Notes under the pieces: model-generated | Seen by the model: the letters and a program-made list of their open reading frames with translations, nothing else | Told to the model about the DNA's origin: nothing | Database searches by the model: none | Translations under genes and position numbers: made by a program | Assembly (NCBI RefSeq): GCF_021502725.1 | Contig: NZ_JAKFFS010000002.1 | Span: forward strand, 372,001 to 436,000 | Direction of reading: 5' to 3' | DNA length: 64,000 nt | From: Dyadobacter sp. CY345 | GTDB taxonomy: Bacteria; Bacteroidota; Bacteroidia; Cytophagales; Spirosomataceae | In this document: positions 55,749 to 64,000 of the stretch, piece after piece | Layout: each line of letters starts with the position of its first letter | Position numbering within the stretch: the stretch's first letter is position 1

Positions 55749-56831
55749 CTATGGTGATAAATGACCGTTGATGATTTTACTGATTCGCTCTACATCCGGA
55801 AGAGGCAGGCCAACATAAAGTGGCAAACTTAACACTCTTTCGGACATATCCTCCGAGACCGGGCAGGATATGTGTTTCGGCATGAAAGCCAATGTGTTGA
55901 GCGATGGATAAAAATATCTTCGAGGTATTATGTCTTCTGCTGCAAGCGCCTGCTGAACATTTCTCAATACTTTTTCAGACGGGAAAACAACAGGATAATA
56001 GGCATAATTGTATTCTATATCAGGGCTGATCTTCGGTTTTGAAAGTATATCCCAATTCAGGAAACTGTCATAACCGTCAAAAATTTCTTTCCGTGCCGCA
56101 ATGATATCCGGGACGTTTGGCAAGTTACAAAGTCCCATCGCAGCATGGAATTCCGAGTTTTTACCATTTATTCCGGCAAAATAATATTCTTCATCACCTT
56201 TGTGGCCGAAGGCGCGCAAAAGATGAAGTTCTTTATCAAGTTCGGGATGATTGGATATCAACGCTCCTCCTTCAATGGTATGGAATACCTTGGTTGCGTG
56301 GAAACTGCACGTACTTAAATCACCATAAGAAAACAATGATCTTCCTTTGAACGTGACACCAAAAGCATGCGCACCGTCGTAAATCACTTTAAGATTATGC
56401 TTTTTAGCAACTTCTTCAATTTTTTCTACGTCGCATGGATTTCCATAAACGTGCGTAGCAAGAATTGCAGTTGTTTCCGGCGTGATCGCAGCTTCAATCA
56501 GATTTGCATTGATATTGAAAGTTTCAGGATCAATATCTACAAAAACGGGTGTGCAGTTTTCCCAGATAATTACATTGGTGGTTGCACAATACGAAAATGG
56601 AGTTGTGATCACATCGCCTTTAATCTCCAGAGCCTTCATGGCAATCTGAAGAACGATTGTTCCGTTACCACAAAAATAAAGATAATCTACGTTGAGATAT
56701 TCCTTCAATTTGGCTTCCAGCTCCTGCACCAAAGGACCATTATTGGTCAGGTACCCACGATCCCAAATCTCACGAACGTATTTGATATATTGTTCCTGGT
56801 CGGGTAAATATGCTTTCGTGACGTTAATCAT
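55749..56831 (-). CDS. DegT/DnrJ/EryC1/StrS sugar aminotransferase
   Basis: 360 residues. It is a PLP enzyme that makes amino sugars on nucleotide carriers. PLP-Lys is in CSFHATKVFHTIEGGALIS near residue 180, the IYDGAHAFGVTFKG segment with the PLP-contacting Asp near 150, and TTPFSYCATTNVI near 80. It resembles the VioA/FdtB group that acts on dTDP-4-keto-6-deoxyglucose, which is an inference. It overlaps the Wzt gene by 8 bp. Confidence 0.92.
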   Translation of the reverse strand: MINVTKAYLPDQEQYIKYVREIWDRGYLTNNGPLVQELEAKLKEYLNVDYLYFCGNGTIVLQIAMKALEIKGDVITTPFSYCATTNVIIWENCTPVFVDIDPETFNINANLIEAAITPETTAILATHVYGNPCDVEKIEEVAKKHNLKVIYDGAHAFGVTFKGRSLFSYGDLSTCSFHATKVFHTIEGGALISNHPELDKELHLLRAFGHKGDEEYYFAGINGKNSEFHAAMGLCNLPNVPDIIAARKEIFDGYDSFLNWDILSKPKISPDIEYNYAYYPVVFPSEKVLRNVQQALAAEDIIPRRYFYPSLNTLAFMPKHISCPVSEDMSERVLSLPLYVGLPLPDVERISKIINGHLSP

Positions 56832-58074
56832 TCACCAGGTGTTCAGTTTGTCTAATAGAAAAATTAAGTTTAGGGCGGATATAACCAGGCCATTTTCCAT
56901 ACCAGGTCACGTTTTCACGATAGTCCTCGATATCAAAAATAAGTGCCTCTTCCATGTTGTAAACCACCGTACTGGTATCTTTTACAATCATCATGGAAAC
57001 AACATAAGATCCATCATTCAGGAAATGTCCCGGAATTTCACAAACCCCTGTGACAAGTCCCTTCCCAAATTGCTGGGATTCTGTTCCCACGTTGAAGATA
57101 CATTCACCCGTGAAGGTGTAAAGGTGCATACTTAAATTCAGATTAGCACCTTCTTCCATATTCCAGAATTCAAATTGGAAGTTCATCGGCGTTCTCACGT
57201 CAATGTGCATCAGGTTGTCCTGATATTCTGCAAGCAGTCTGAAACTCTTGATTCGAACCTGATCATTACCGGGAGCCTGATTTACATCGTCCCAATGACG
57301 CTCCATTCTCTTGTGAGAAACTTTGCTCAGATAATTGGTAACAATATGAGTGGTTTCACCCTGATCAATCAATTGTCCTTTTTCAAAATAGAAGGATTTA
57401 TTACAAAGCGCCTGGATTGCTGTCAGGTTGTGGCTTACAAACAGAAGGGTTCTTCCACTTTCTGAAACATCCCGCATCTTTCCAAGACATTTCTTCTGGA
57501 ATTCAGTATCACCAACGGCCAGTACCTCATCCACAATTAATATCTCCGGATTTAAATGCGCAGCAATAGCAAAGCCAAGACGCACATACATACCGGAAGA
57601 ATAACGTTTAACAGGCGTATCAAGAAATTTTTCAACGCCTGCAAAATCAACAATTGCGTCGAAGGATTCCTTAATTTCTCTTTTCGCCATTCCAAGAATA
57701 GCGCCGTTAAGATAAATATTTTCTCTTCCTGTCAGCTCCGGATGAAAACCTGTACCAACTTCAAGTAAACTTGCAACGCGGCCATCAATTGTGATTTGTC
57801 CGGTGCTTGGTTCTGTGATACGGCTTAAAATTTTCAACAGTGTGGATTTACCAGCACCATTATGTCCAACGATCCCGATGCGGTCGCCTTGGTCAATTGT
57901 GAAATTTACATCTTTAAGCGCCCAGAATTCTTCTTTTTCGGTATAGTCAGAATGGGAAGTTTTGCGGGAAAACAAATCGCTGACAACGTCGCGAAAAGTT
58001 GTAGGACCACCAGCCTTATGCTTGTGGTCAATAATATATTTCTTGCTGATATTTTCAGCTGTGATTACAGACAT
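56824..58074 (-). CDS. Polysaccharide ABC transporter ATP-binding protein (Wzt type)
   Basis: 416 residues from ATG 58074 (a TTG two codons up is in frame). Walker A is VGHNGAGKSTLLKIL near residue 70, the signature YSSGMYVRLGFAIAAH near 160 and Walker B ILIVDEVLAVGD near 185. An extra C-terminal domain (about 275-416, KSFRLLAEYQDNLMHIDVRT) is the Wzt glycan-recognition type that binds the finished chain end. With the Wzm gene upstream it exports the lipid-linked glycan. It overlaps the DegT gene by 8 bp. Confidence 0.95.
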   Translation of the reverse strand: MSVITAENISKKYIIDHKHKAGGPTTFRDVVSDLFSRKTSHSDYTEKEEFWALKDVNFTIDQGDRIGIVGHNGAGKSTLLKILSRITEPSTGQITIDGRVASLLEVGTGFHPELTGRENIYLNGAILGMAKREIKESFDAIVDFAGVEKFLDTPVKRYSSGMYVRLGFAIAAHLNPEILIVDEVLAVGDTEFQKKCLGKMRDVSESGRTLLFVSHNLTAIQALCNKSFYFEKGQLIDQGETTHIVTNYLSKVSHKRMERHWDDVNQAPGNDQVRIKSFRLLAEYQDNLMHIDVRTPMNFQFEFWNMEEGANLNLSMHLYTFTGECIFNVGTESQQFGKGLVTGVCEIPGHFLNDGSYVVSMMIVKDTSTVVYNMEEALIFDIEDYRENVTWYGKWPGYIRPKLNFSIRQTEHLVND

Positions 58075-58092
58075 GGCCAAAAGTAACAGTTT

Positions 58093-58920
58093 CTAAATAT
58101 GATCTACGAAGGTATTTTCCTTTTTACGAAAGTAAATTAAGGATAATATCAGAATAACAACTGAAATTATTGCAGTGGAGTACACGCTGTTGGGATTAAA
58201 ATAAGCCTTGTCGCCCAACAGACACCATTTAAAACCATCAATAATCCCAACCATTGGGTTCAAATTGTAATATTTTTCATACCACGTGCCTTGTGCAAGT
58301 CTGCTGCTGTAAGCGATTGGACAAACATAAAAACCCACCTGAACGATGAAAGGAATTAGTTGTCCGATATCTCTGAAACGCACATTTAAAACAGCAAAGA
58401 AGAGGCCGAAACCCATCGATGTAATAAAGGCGAGCAATAAAAATGCAGGCAGATAAATAATGTTCCAGCTAAGCGGGTGGTTGAAAAATACCGTTAGGAT
58501 AAGGAAGATTCCAAGTGTTATTAAAAAATCGACAAAACCTACGGCTACCGAACTTAGCGGCATAAGTAACCTGGGGAAGTATACTTTAGATACCAGATTA
58601 GAGTTAATAAGGATACTGCTGCTGATCTGAGAAAAAGTATTGGCAAAAAACGTCCAGATTGTAATTCCGCATAAAACCATCAGTGGGTAGGGTATTCCTT
58701 CATCACCCTTTAATTTAGCGACATAACTAAAAACGAAGACCATAACGGTCATTGTCATGATAGGCCGCAACACACTCCAGGCAACTCCTAATAGTGTTTG
58801 TTTGTAACGAACTGATATATCTCTTTTGGAAAGGATTATCAACAATTGTTTATTCTTCCATAAATCCTTCCAGTAATCCTTTTCCGATCCTCCGGCCTTA
58901 ATTGTAGTTGTGTGCTGCAT
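58093..58920 (-). CDS. Polysaccharide ABC transporter permease (Wzm type)
   Basis: 275 residues with six transmembrane helices. Conserved ABC-2 stretches include SVRYKQTLLGVAWSVLRPIM near residue 36, FSYVAKLKGDEGIPYPLMVL near 65, and YYNLNPMVGIIDGFKWCLLG near 222. It is the membrane channel of the exporter. The start is an ATG 3 bp after the Wzz-like stop. Placement directly before Wzt fixes the assignment. Confidence 0.95.
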   Translation of the reverse strand: MQHTTTIKAGGSEKDYWKDLWKNKQLLIILSKRDISVRYKQTLLGVAWSVLRPIMTMTVMVFVFSYVAKLKGDEGIPYPLMVLCGITIWTFFANTFSQISSSILINSNLVSKVYFPRLLMPLSSVAVGFVDFLITLGIFLILTVFFNHPLSWNIIYLPAFLLLAFITSMGFGLFFAVLNVRFRDIGQLIPFIVQVGFYVCPIAYSSRLAQGTWYEKYYNLNPMVGIIDGFKWCLLGDKAYFNPNSVYSTAIISVVILILSLIYFRKKENTFVDHI

Positions 58921-58923
58921 TAT

Positions 58924-60009
58924 TTACGCCTTTGCTGGCAGTTGAGTAGTGTCGTCCAAAATAGCTCTGTATATACTTTTAACATATACGTAGATCAGCG
59001 CAAGCATCAAACCAACAAGTGCTCCAATCTTTGCTCTTTTCTTGCTTTCGGATTTTAAATCCAGGGGTACTTTAACATCTTCAATCAAAGTGAAAAGTGG
59101 AGCTTCTTTTACAAGAGATACCCGCATTTTCTCCGCATTTCCGACAGCTTCATAATATAGTTGTTGCAGGAAACTGTTATTTCTTTCAAGTTTGTTAACA
59201 GAAATCTTTGCTTCCGGAACAATTAACTGCGTACTGTAATCCATTTCTCTCGCCAATCTGTGTTCACTTTTACCCAGAATATAAGCAAGGGAATCTGCGC
59301 GGCGTTCCAATAATCTCAACGTCGTCAGAGATTTTTTTGTTTGTTTTTCGGTATAAACTTCTTCAACCGTTTTAAGCAAAGTTTTAGCCCAAAGAGCTGC
59401 AAGCGTTTCGTTTTGAATGGTGGCAGTCAGGGATATAAAAGAAGACTTACGTTCCAGTACACCGATCTCTGTTGTACCTTTCATTTTAAGTACAAGTTCG
59501 TTTAAAACCGTACGTCCCTGTCCCTTCAAAGAATCCAGATTTTGCTGTGTAAAATGGAAGCCTTGTACATCGTTTCTTCCGTCCCATTCATCCTCTTTAA
59601 TTCCACTTGAATCAATTACAAAGTTGGCGAGAATGACTTTTTTTCCATGCACGTCCACCATCTTCATCAATGTTCTTTCCATCACGGGACGGGATTTAAC
59701 GAAATAAAAGAAGTTATCTCCCGTGAAAATATTCGCATCAGTTGCTCCACCGCCCATACCAAATAGCCCGGCAAGGTTCCCCATATCATTAGGAGATGTA
59801 CCGCCGCCCATGTTGAAGACGATCGTCGCTTCATACGAGTTTGGTTTAATCAGGTATAGATCCATTGCATAACCAATGCCTACCCCTAGTATAATAAAAA
59901 GAAGAATGATTTTCCAGCTTTTTACAACCGCATTTTTTGCCTCAACTACTTTTAAAATTACTTCCCTGGGGGTAATTTGTTCCTCAGCTTGATTAGTCGT
60001 ATTCGACAT
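58924..60009 (-). CDS. Wzz-like chain-length determinant protein
   Basis: 361 residues. Two membrane helices (about 33-53, WKIILLFIILGVGIGYAMDL, and 328-346, KIGALVGLMLALIYVYV) flank a periplasmic coiled-coil region (about 200-300, SLTTLRLLERRADSLAYILG). That is the usual Wzz/PCP layout; no Walker tyrosine kinase is attached. It would set glycan length and connect to the SLBB export protein. It is 13 bp from the SLBB gene. Confidence 0.9.
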   Translation of the reverse strand: MSNTTNQAEEQITPREVILKVVEAKNAVVKSWKIILLFIILGVGIGYAMDLYLIKPNSYEATIVFNMGGGTSPNDMGNLAGLFGMGGGATDANIFTGDNFFYFVKSRPVMERTLMKMVDVHGKKVILANFVIDSSGIKEDEWDGRNDVQGFHFTQQNLDSLKGQGRTVLNELVLKMKGTTEIGVLERKSSFISLTATIQNETLAALWAKTLLKTVEEVYTEKQTKKSLTTLRLLERRADSLAYILGKSEHRLAREMDYSTQLIVPEAKISVNKLERNNSFLQQLYYEAVGNAEKMRVSLVKEAPLFTLIEDVKVPLDLKSESKKRAKIGALVGLMLALIYVYVKSIYRAILDDTTQLPAKA

Positions 60010-60022
60010 TATATTTAATTTT

Positions 60023-62557
60023 TTAATTTAAAGTACGGAAGGCCAGAATAGTTACAATAAGCGTCATTACCGAGCTCAACACACCAATCGTTGTCTGAAT
60101 AGCCTGTTGCGGAGTCAGTGAAGGAGCGCCTCTAACTGGCACGAAAATCTCTGATCCTGGCTGCACTTTTGGATATACATTGAAGAACATGAATTTTCTG
60201 GTACGATCAACCGATCCGTTCGGGTATTTGATGTATGAGCTTTTACGGAGTGATCTCGTAGTAAATCCTCCCGAGTATGAGATATAATCAATGAATGATA
60301 ATCCTTTGCCGTATTTAACAGTATTAGGATAAAGCACTTCACCTGTAACCTGAACCGTTTCAAGTCTTTTAGGAATCCGGATAATATCACCTTCCTGTAC
60401 AACAAGGTCTTCGAAAGATCCCGGGTTCTTCATGATATTACTCAGCTTGATTCCGATCGACTCTTCCCTTACGTTTGACAGGTCACCGGTAATCTTTCCT
60501 TCTTTGATGCTTTCCTGCGTTGCTTCTTCTTCGGTAAAGTCGGTCGGCGCCGCAATATTTTTCACAAAAGTTCTTCTCAACAACGTTGCTCCTTCCGGGT
60601 ACGCGAGTTCAGTCAATCCACCTGATCTTTTAATGATATCGCTGATCTTGTCACTCTTGTTGATAATGGTATAAGACCCCGGAACCAGAATTTCACCTTC
60701 AAGAAAAACAGACTGCTGTTCTACATAATTTGGCGATTTTCTAACTATAACCTGGTCAAATGGCAGAAGCACGAAATTACTTTCCTTGTTTCCGATTGAA
60801 AGGTCACGATTTACATTGAACTTGAAAGTTTCAGCAATCTGCGCATTTGCGGCACCAGGTATACTGTTTCTTTTTCTTCTGATTACTTCAACTTCTGTTG
60901 TAAAAGCTGACTCTTTAAAACCACCTGCTTTTACAAGGACATCTTCCAAAGTCATGTTAGCAACATAAGGATATTTGCCATCATTTTCTCCGAATCTAGG
61001 ATTGTTCACTTCACCTTCAACGGTTACAATGGCAGACTGTGCCATATCAAATTTCGACGGAATCACAACCTGATCAAGGCGCGTAAGCACGAGGTCAGGA
61101 ACGTTGTTGTTTAAAACATCAGCAAGGTTAAGCTGGATACTTTCAATAGTTAAATCAGGTTTTGTTCTTAAAACAGAGATCCTGCCAGTAAAAGCATCTT
61201 CACGAAGCCCCTGCGCACTTTCAATTAATTTTTTCAAAGTGCCGCTATTATCAAGCGAATATCTTCCCTGGCGCATTACGGCACCTTCAATGGTTACGAT
61301 ATTTTCAACACGGTCAAGGATAGTCTCAACGTTGATCAAGTCACCAGTTGAAACTTCTGCTGTTGCGTATTCTTCCTGAGGGACGTCTACAATTTTTCTT
61401 TCTTTTGCTGTAATCCTGTCAATTTTAACACGTGCTTTATATGCATTGTCATTGAAACCACCCGCATATTTAAGTACGTCAGCCAGCTTTTCTTCTTCTT
61501 TCAATTCATAAATCCCCTGTCTTTTTACCATCCCGGTAATTTCAACACGTTTTTTATAATAGCCGACAACGACGTTATCATTGTCCTGAACGCGGATATC
61601 GCCGTCAATTTTACCATTAACAAGATAATCGTATATGTCAAGGTGAGAAATCACTTTTCCTGCACGAACAACACGCACGTCACGGAATGAACCGATTTCG
61701 TTTGGCCCACCTGCCTGATAAAGCGCGTTGAAAGCAGAAGCAAGGGAGGTAATTTCGTACGTTCCAGGATTGATAACTTCTCCGGTAACAAAGACTTTTA
61801 CATTCCTGATAGCGCCCAGCGTTACCATTAATTTTGTTCTGGCCGTTTCACCATTAGTTCCGATAAGCCCCGGGGTGAATTTTGAGAATTTATCGATAAG
61901 TATTTTTCTTACTTCTTCAATGGTTCTTCCGCTTACATTTATATTACCCAGACGTTCAATGGTTATAAACCCGTCGCGACTCACAATTGTTTTGTAAGTT
62001 GCTTCCGCATAGTTATATAGGTAAATATTCAATTCGTCACCAGGACCAACTACGTAGTTGGTTGGTGTAGCGATCTGCAAATCAGGGATTGGATCGAATT
62101 GTTTGTTTGCGAAAATTGAATATCCGTAGATTTTCTGGCGCAAAGCAAGTTTTTCCTGTTCCTCGGCACTAAGTGTTCCGGTTGTAGATGTATTAATCTT
62201 AGTCTGGTCTGCGCCTTCCTTAGGTGCATCAGGATCATTATTATCGGCAGCGGCAGCTTTTGCTTTTTCAGCGGCTTGCGCGTCGCTTGCTTTTTGTTGG
62301 TTAGACTGCTGATTTGAATTTGCAGGCTGGTTTCCTTGTTGTGTTCCTTGCTGAGCTCCCTGATTTCCCTGTGCGCCTGATTGCGAGCGGGGAGTACCAG
62401 ATTGGGAGCCACTTTGACTTGTTCCGGTTGATGTAGGTGCGCTAGTGGGTGCAGATTGTGGAGCGACAACCTGCGAAAGGCCTGGTAAAGAAATAATCAA
62501 ACTTAAAAAATAAGGTAAGATAAATTTGCAATTTTTAGCCAACTTGAATGTGTTCAT
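60023..62557 (-). CDS. Wza-like polysaccharide export protein with about six SLBB domains
   Basis: 844 residues. A signal peptide (about 1-28, FILPYFLSLIISLPGLSQV) leads to a Ser/Gln/Asn/Gly/Ala-rich linker (29-110). The poly-export domain opens YVVGPGDELNIYLYNYAEAT near 167. About six SLBB-type repeats follow, each starting like VFVTGEVINPGTYEI, VEITGMVKRQGIYEL, VTIEGAVMRQGRYSL and VFLEGEILVPGSYTI. A hydrophobic C-terminus (SVMTLIVTILAFRTL) ends it. It should form the periplasm-spanning export channel. It is the first gene of the operon. Confidence 0.93.
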   Translation of the reverse strand: MNTFKLAKNCKFILPYFLSLIISLPGLSQVVAPQSAPTSAPTSTGTSQSGSQSGTPRSQSGAQGNQGAQQGTQQGNQPANSNQQSNQQKASDAQAAEKAKAAAADNNDPDAPKEGADQTKINTSTTGTLSAEEQEKLALRQKIYGYSIFANKQFDPIPDLQIATPTNYVVGPGDELNIYLYNYAEATYKTIVSRDGFITIERLGNINVSGRTIEEVRKILIDKFSKFTPGLIGTNGETARTKLMVTLGAIRNVKVFVTGEVINPGTYEITSLASAFNALYQAGGPNEIGSFRDVRVVRAGKVISHLDIYDYLVNGKIDGDIRVQDNDNVVVGYYKKRVEITGMVKRQGIYELKEEEKLADVLKYAGGFNDNAYKARVKIDRITAKERKIVDVPQEEYATAEVSTGDLINVETILDRVENIVTIEGAVMRQGRYSLDNSGTLKKLIESAQGLREDAFTGRISVLRTKPDLTIESIQLNLADVLNNNVPDLVLTRLDQVVIPSKFDMAQSAIVTVEGEVNNPRFGENDGKYPYVANMTLEDVLVKAGGFKESAFTTEVEVIRRKRNSIPGAANAQIAETFKFNVNRDLSIGNKESNFVLLPFDQVIVRKSPNYVEQQSVFLEGEILVPGSYTIINKSDKISDIIKRSGGLTELAYPEGATLLRRTFVKNIAAPTDFTEEEATQESIKEGKITGDLSNVREESIGIKLSNIMKNPGSFEDLVVQEGDIIRIPKRLETVQVTGEVLYPNTVKYGKGLSFIDYISYSGGFTTRSLRKSSYIKYPNGSVDRTRKFMFFNVYPKVQPGSEIFVPVRGAPSLTPQQAIQTTIGVLSSVMTLIVTILAFRTLN

Positions 62558-62737
62558 ATGAAGTTTATTGTACTATGAAATGCGACCGTTTCATTAAAAA
62601 AATGTAATTGAGCTCTTATTTTTGCACTAAAATCAAGCTCAAATGGAATTTTAGTTTTCCTAGTTTAGGACAAAGTAAATTAGATTTTTCTTATTTTTAA
62701 AGAATTTCTACTAATCGGCTCGAAACTTATTCAGGAG

Positions 62738-62772
62738 CAAAGGTACAATAGGGTAACGATATATGACCCAAA
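62738..62772 (-). promoter_or_regulatory. Candidate promoter of the polysaccharide operon
   Basis: Minus-strand tttg (62769-62772) and tacctttg (62738-62745) are 23 nt apart, a little more than the usual 19-21. The leader before the first gene would be about 175 nt. Confidence 0.4.
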
Positions 62773-62827
62773 ATATTAAAATACAACATTAATTTCATTA
62801 ATATCCAAACTAGAGTATTCATAGATT

Positions 62828-64000
62828 ATGGAAAATAGTGCCAGCATACAATACGACGAGGATAGCATAAAGTCACTGGATTGGAAAGAACACATTCGTT
62901 TGAGACCTGGAATGTACATTGGGAAGTTGGGTGACGGTTCCTCAATTGATGATGGTATCTATGTGCTTGTCAAGGAAATCGTCGACAATTCGATTGACGA
63001 GCACATGATGGGAAATGGGAAAAATATTGAAATAAAAATTTCTGAACATCGTGTCGAAGTGCGTGATTACGGACGGGGGATTCCGCTTGGTAAGGTGGTC
63101 GACTGCGTTTCAAAAATAAATACAGGCGGGAAATATGACTCCGGTGCTTTCCAAAAATCGGTAGGTTTGAACGGGGTAGGAACAAAGGCTGTAAACGCGC
63201 TTTCGCACTATTTCAAGGTCCAGTCTTTTCGTGAAGGAAAATCGAAAAATGCTGAATTTCATCAGGGAAATCTTGTCAACGAATCCGGTGAAATTGTTAC
63301 TTCTCAGCGAAATGGAACCCATATCGCTTTTGAACCCGACGGGATAATTTTCAAAAATTTCAGGTATATTCCTCAATATCTGGATAATATGATCTGGAAT
63401 TACTGTTATTTGAACGCAGGTTTGACGATCAATTTCAACGGACAGAAATACATTTCGCATAATGGTCTGATGGATCTTCTTGTCAGCAAATCTGACGCGG
63501 AATCTATCCGTTATCCTATAATTCACTTGAAAGGAGAAGATATTGAATTCGCCATGACCCACGGCAATCAATACGGTGAAGAGTATTATTCATTTGTAAA
63601 TGGTCAGTATACCACGCAGGGCGGAACACATTTGGCTGCTTTTCGGGAGGCGGTTGTTAAGGCGGTCCGTGAGCATTTTGGGAAGGATTATGCGCCTGAG
63701 GACATTCGTTCGTCTATTATTGCCGCTGTCGCGATTCGTGTGCAGGAGCCTGTTTTTGAGTCACAGACAAAAACGAAACTCGGTTCAAATACCATTACGC
63801 CAGATCCAAACAGTACAACAATTCGGACTTTTGTAAATGATTTTGTGAAGGAAAGGCTTGACAATTATCTGCACATGAACCCCGAGGCGCGCGATGCAAT
63901 GAAAAAGCGTATCGAGCAGTCGGAAAGAGAGCGTAAAGAATTGGCGGGTATTAAAAAGCTGGCGAATGACCGTGCGAAAAAAGCGAATCTGCACAACAAA
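62828..64000 (+). CDS. parE: DNA topoisomerase IV subunit B (partial, C-terminus beyond the window)
   Basis: Open frame from ATG 62828 to the window edge, 391 codons without a stop. It starts [20 protein letters not shown] and shows the GHKL ATPase motifs [14 protein letters not shown] (Asn/Glu/Asp), [30 protein letters not shown] and the transducer QTKTKLGS. It is the ATPase/strand-passage subunit of a type IIA topoisomerase that decatenates chromosomes. ParE rather than GyrB is preferred for the [20 protein letters not shown] opening, but a tree is needed. Divergent from the polysaccharide operon. Confidence 0.9.
   Translation, partial: MENSASIQYDEDSIKSLDWKEHIRLRPGMYIGKLGDGSSIDDGIYVLVKEIVDNSIDEHMMGNGKNIEIKISEHRVEVRDYGRGIPLGKVVDCVSKINTGGKYDSGAFQKSVGLNGVGTKAVNALSHYFKVQSFREGKSKNAEFHQGNLVNESGEIVTSQRNGTHIAFEPDGIIFKNFRYIPQYLDNMIWNYCYLNAGLTINFNGQKYISHNGLMDLLVSKSDAESIRYPIIHLKGEDIEFAMTHGNQYGEEYYSFVNGQYTTQGGTHLAAFREAVVKAVREHFGKDYAPEDIRSSIIAAVAIRVQEPVFESQTKTKLGSNTITPDPNSTTIRTFVNDFVKERLDNYLHMNPEARDAMKKRIEQSERERKELAGIKKLANDRAKKANLHNK

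Overview
The window looks like a chromosomal segment of a Bacteroidota bacterium of the order Cytophagales, most like Dyadobacter. This rests on gene content and style, not on a database search. The signs are promoters of the Bacteroidota type (a TTTG/TTG around -33 and TAnnTTTG around -7, several visible), few Shine-Dalgarno sites, frequent non-ATG starts, an ECF sigma factor paired with a membrane/beta-barrel partner, an extracytoplasmic GH95 fucosidase, and a long Wza/Wzz/Wzm/Wzt polysaccharide operon. Most of the segment is ordinary core genome. No phage, transposase or CRISPR array was seen.

Layout. 1-5.5 kb (minus strand): a PspC-domain protein cut by the window edge, a degenerate TrpF-like barrel protein, a nested palindromic element, galactose genes galK-galM, a D-2-hydroxyacid dehydrogenase and a HEAT-repeat protein. 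5.55-6.59 kb: about nine tandem copies of a 116-bp unit, each with a strong hairpin. 6.7-10.6 kb: GH95 alpha-L-fucosidase and fumarase C. 10.7-11.45 kb: a VapBC-type toxin-antitoxin pair with a palindromic operator over its promoter. 11.6-14.5 kb: a cobalamin riboswitch and a second structured leader domain in front of metE. The B12-dependent metH is at 24-27.9 kb, divergent from an Lrp/AsnC regulator, so the cell carries both methionine synthases and probably turns metE off when B12 is present.

15.3-19 kb holds a carbamoyltransferase, a membrane-anchored SGNH hydrolase, a 49-residue DUF5989 microprotein and an SxtJ-family membrane protein. It is a compact module whose biochemical role is, to my knowledge, not settled. 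19-23.8 kb: Ppx/GppA phosphatase, the ECF sigma factor with its beta-barrel partner, a duplicated PepSY-like lipoprotein and the Lrp regulator. 28-44.8 kb: housekeeping genes (NTF2-like protein, CNT nucleoside transporter, YihY, SppA, a SixA-like phosphatase, XerD-type recombinase, AroQ, M14 peptidase, tRNA-Glu, a purple-acid-phosphatase-like enzyme, a B12-binding radical SAM protein, NagA, a pentapeptide-repeat protein and thioredoxin).

44.9-62.6 kb is a single minus-strand surface-polysaccharide operon of 15 genes. In transcription order they are: SLBB/Wza-like export protein, Wzz-like protein, Wzm, Wzt, a DegT sugar aminotransferase, a GT-C-like membrane protein, a WbqC-like protein, a PglD/NeuD-like acetyltransferase, GT4, a GT8-like protein, a DUF5672-like protein, a second GT8-like paralogue lacking the DxD motif, GT2, an O-antigen polymerase/ligase and an acyltransferase. 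Together they would build, decorate and export an amino-sugar-containing polysaccharide. The window ends inside parE (topoisomerase IV subunit B), which is divergent from this operon.
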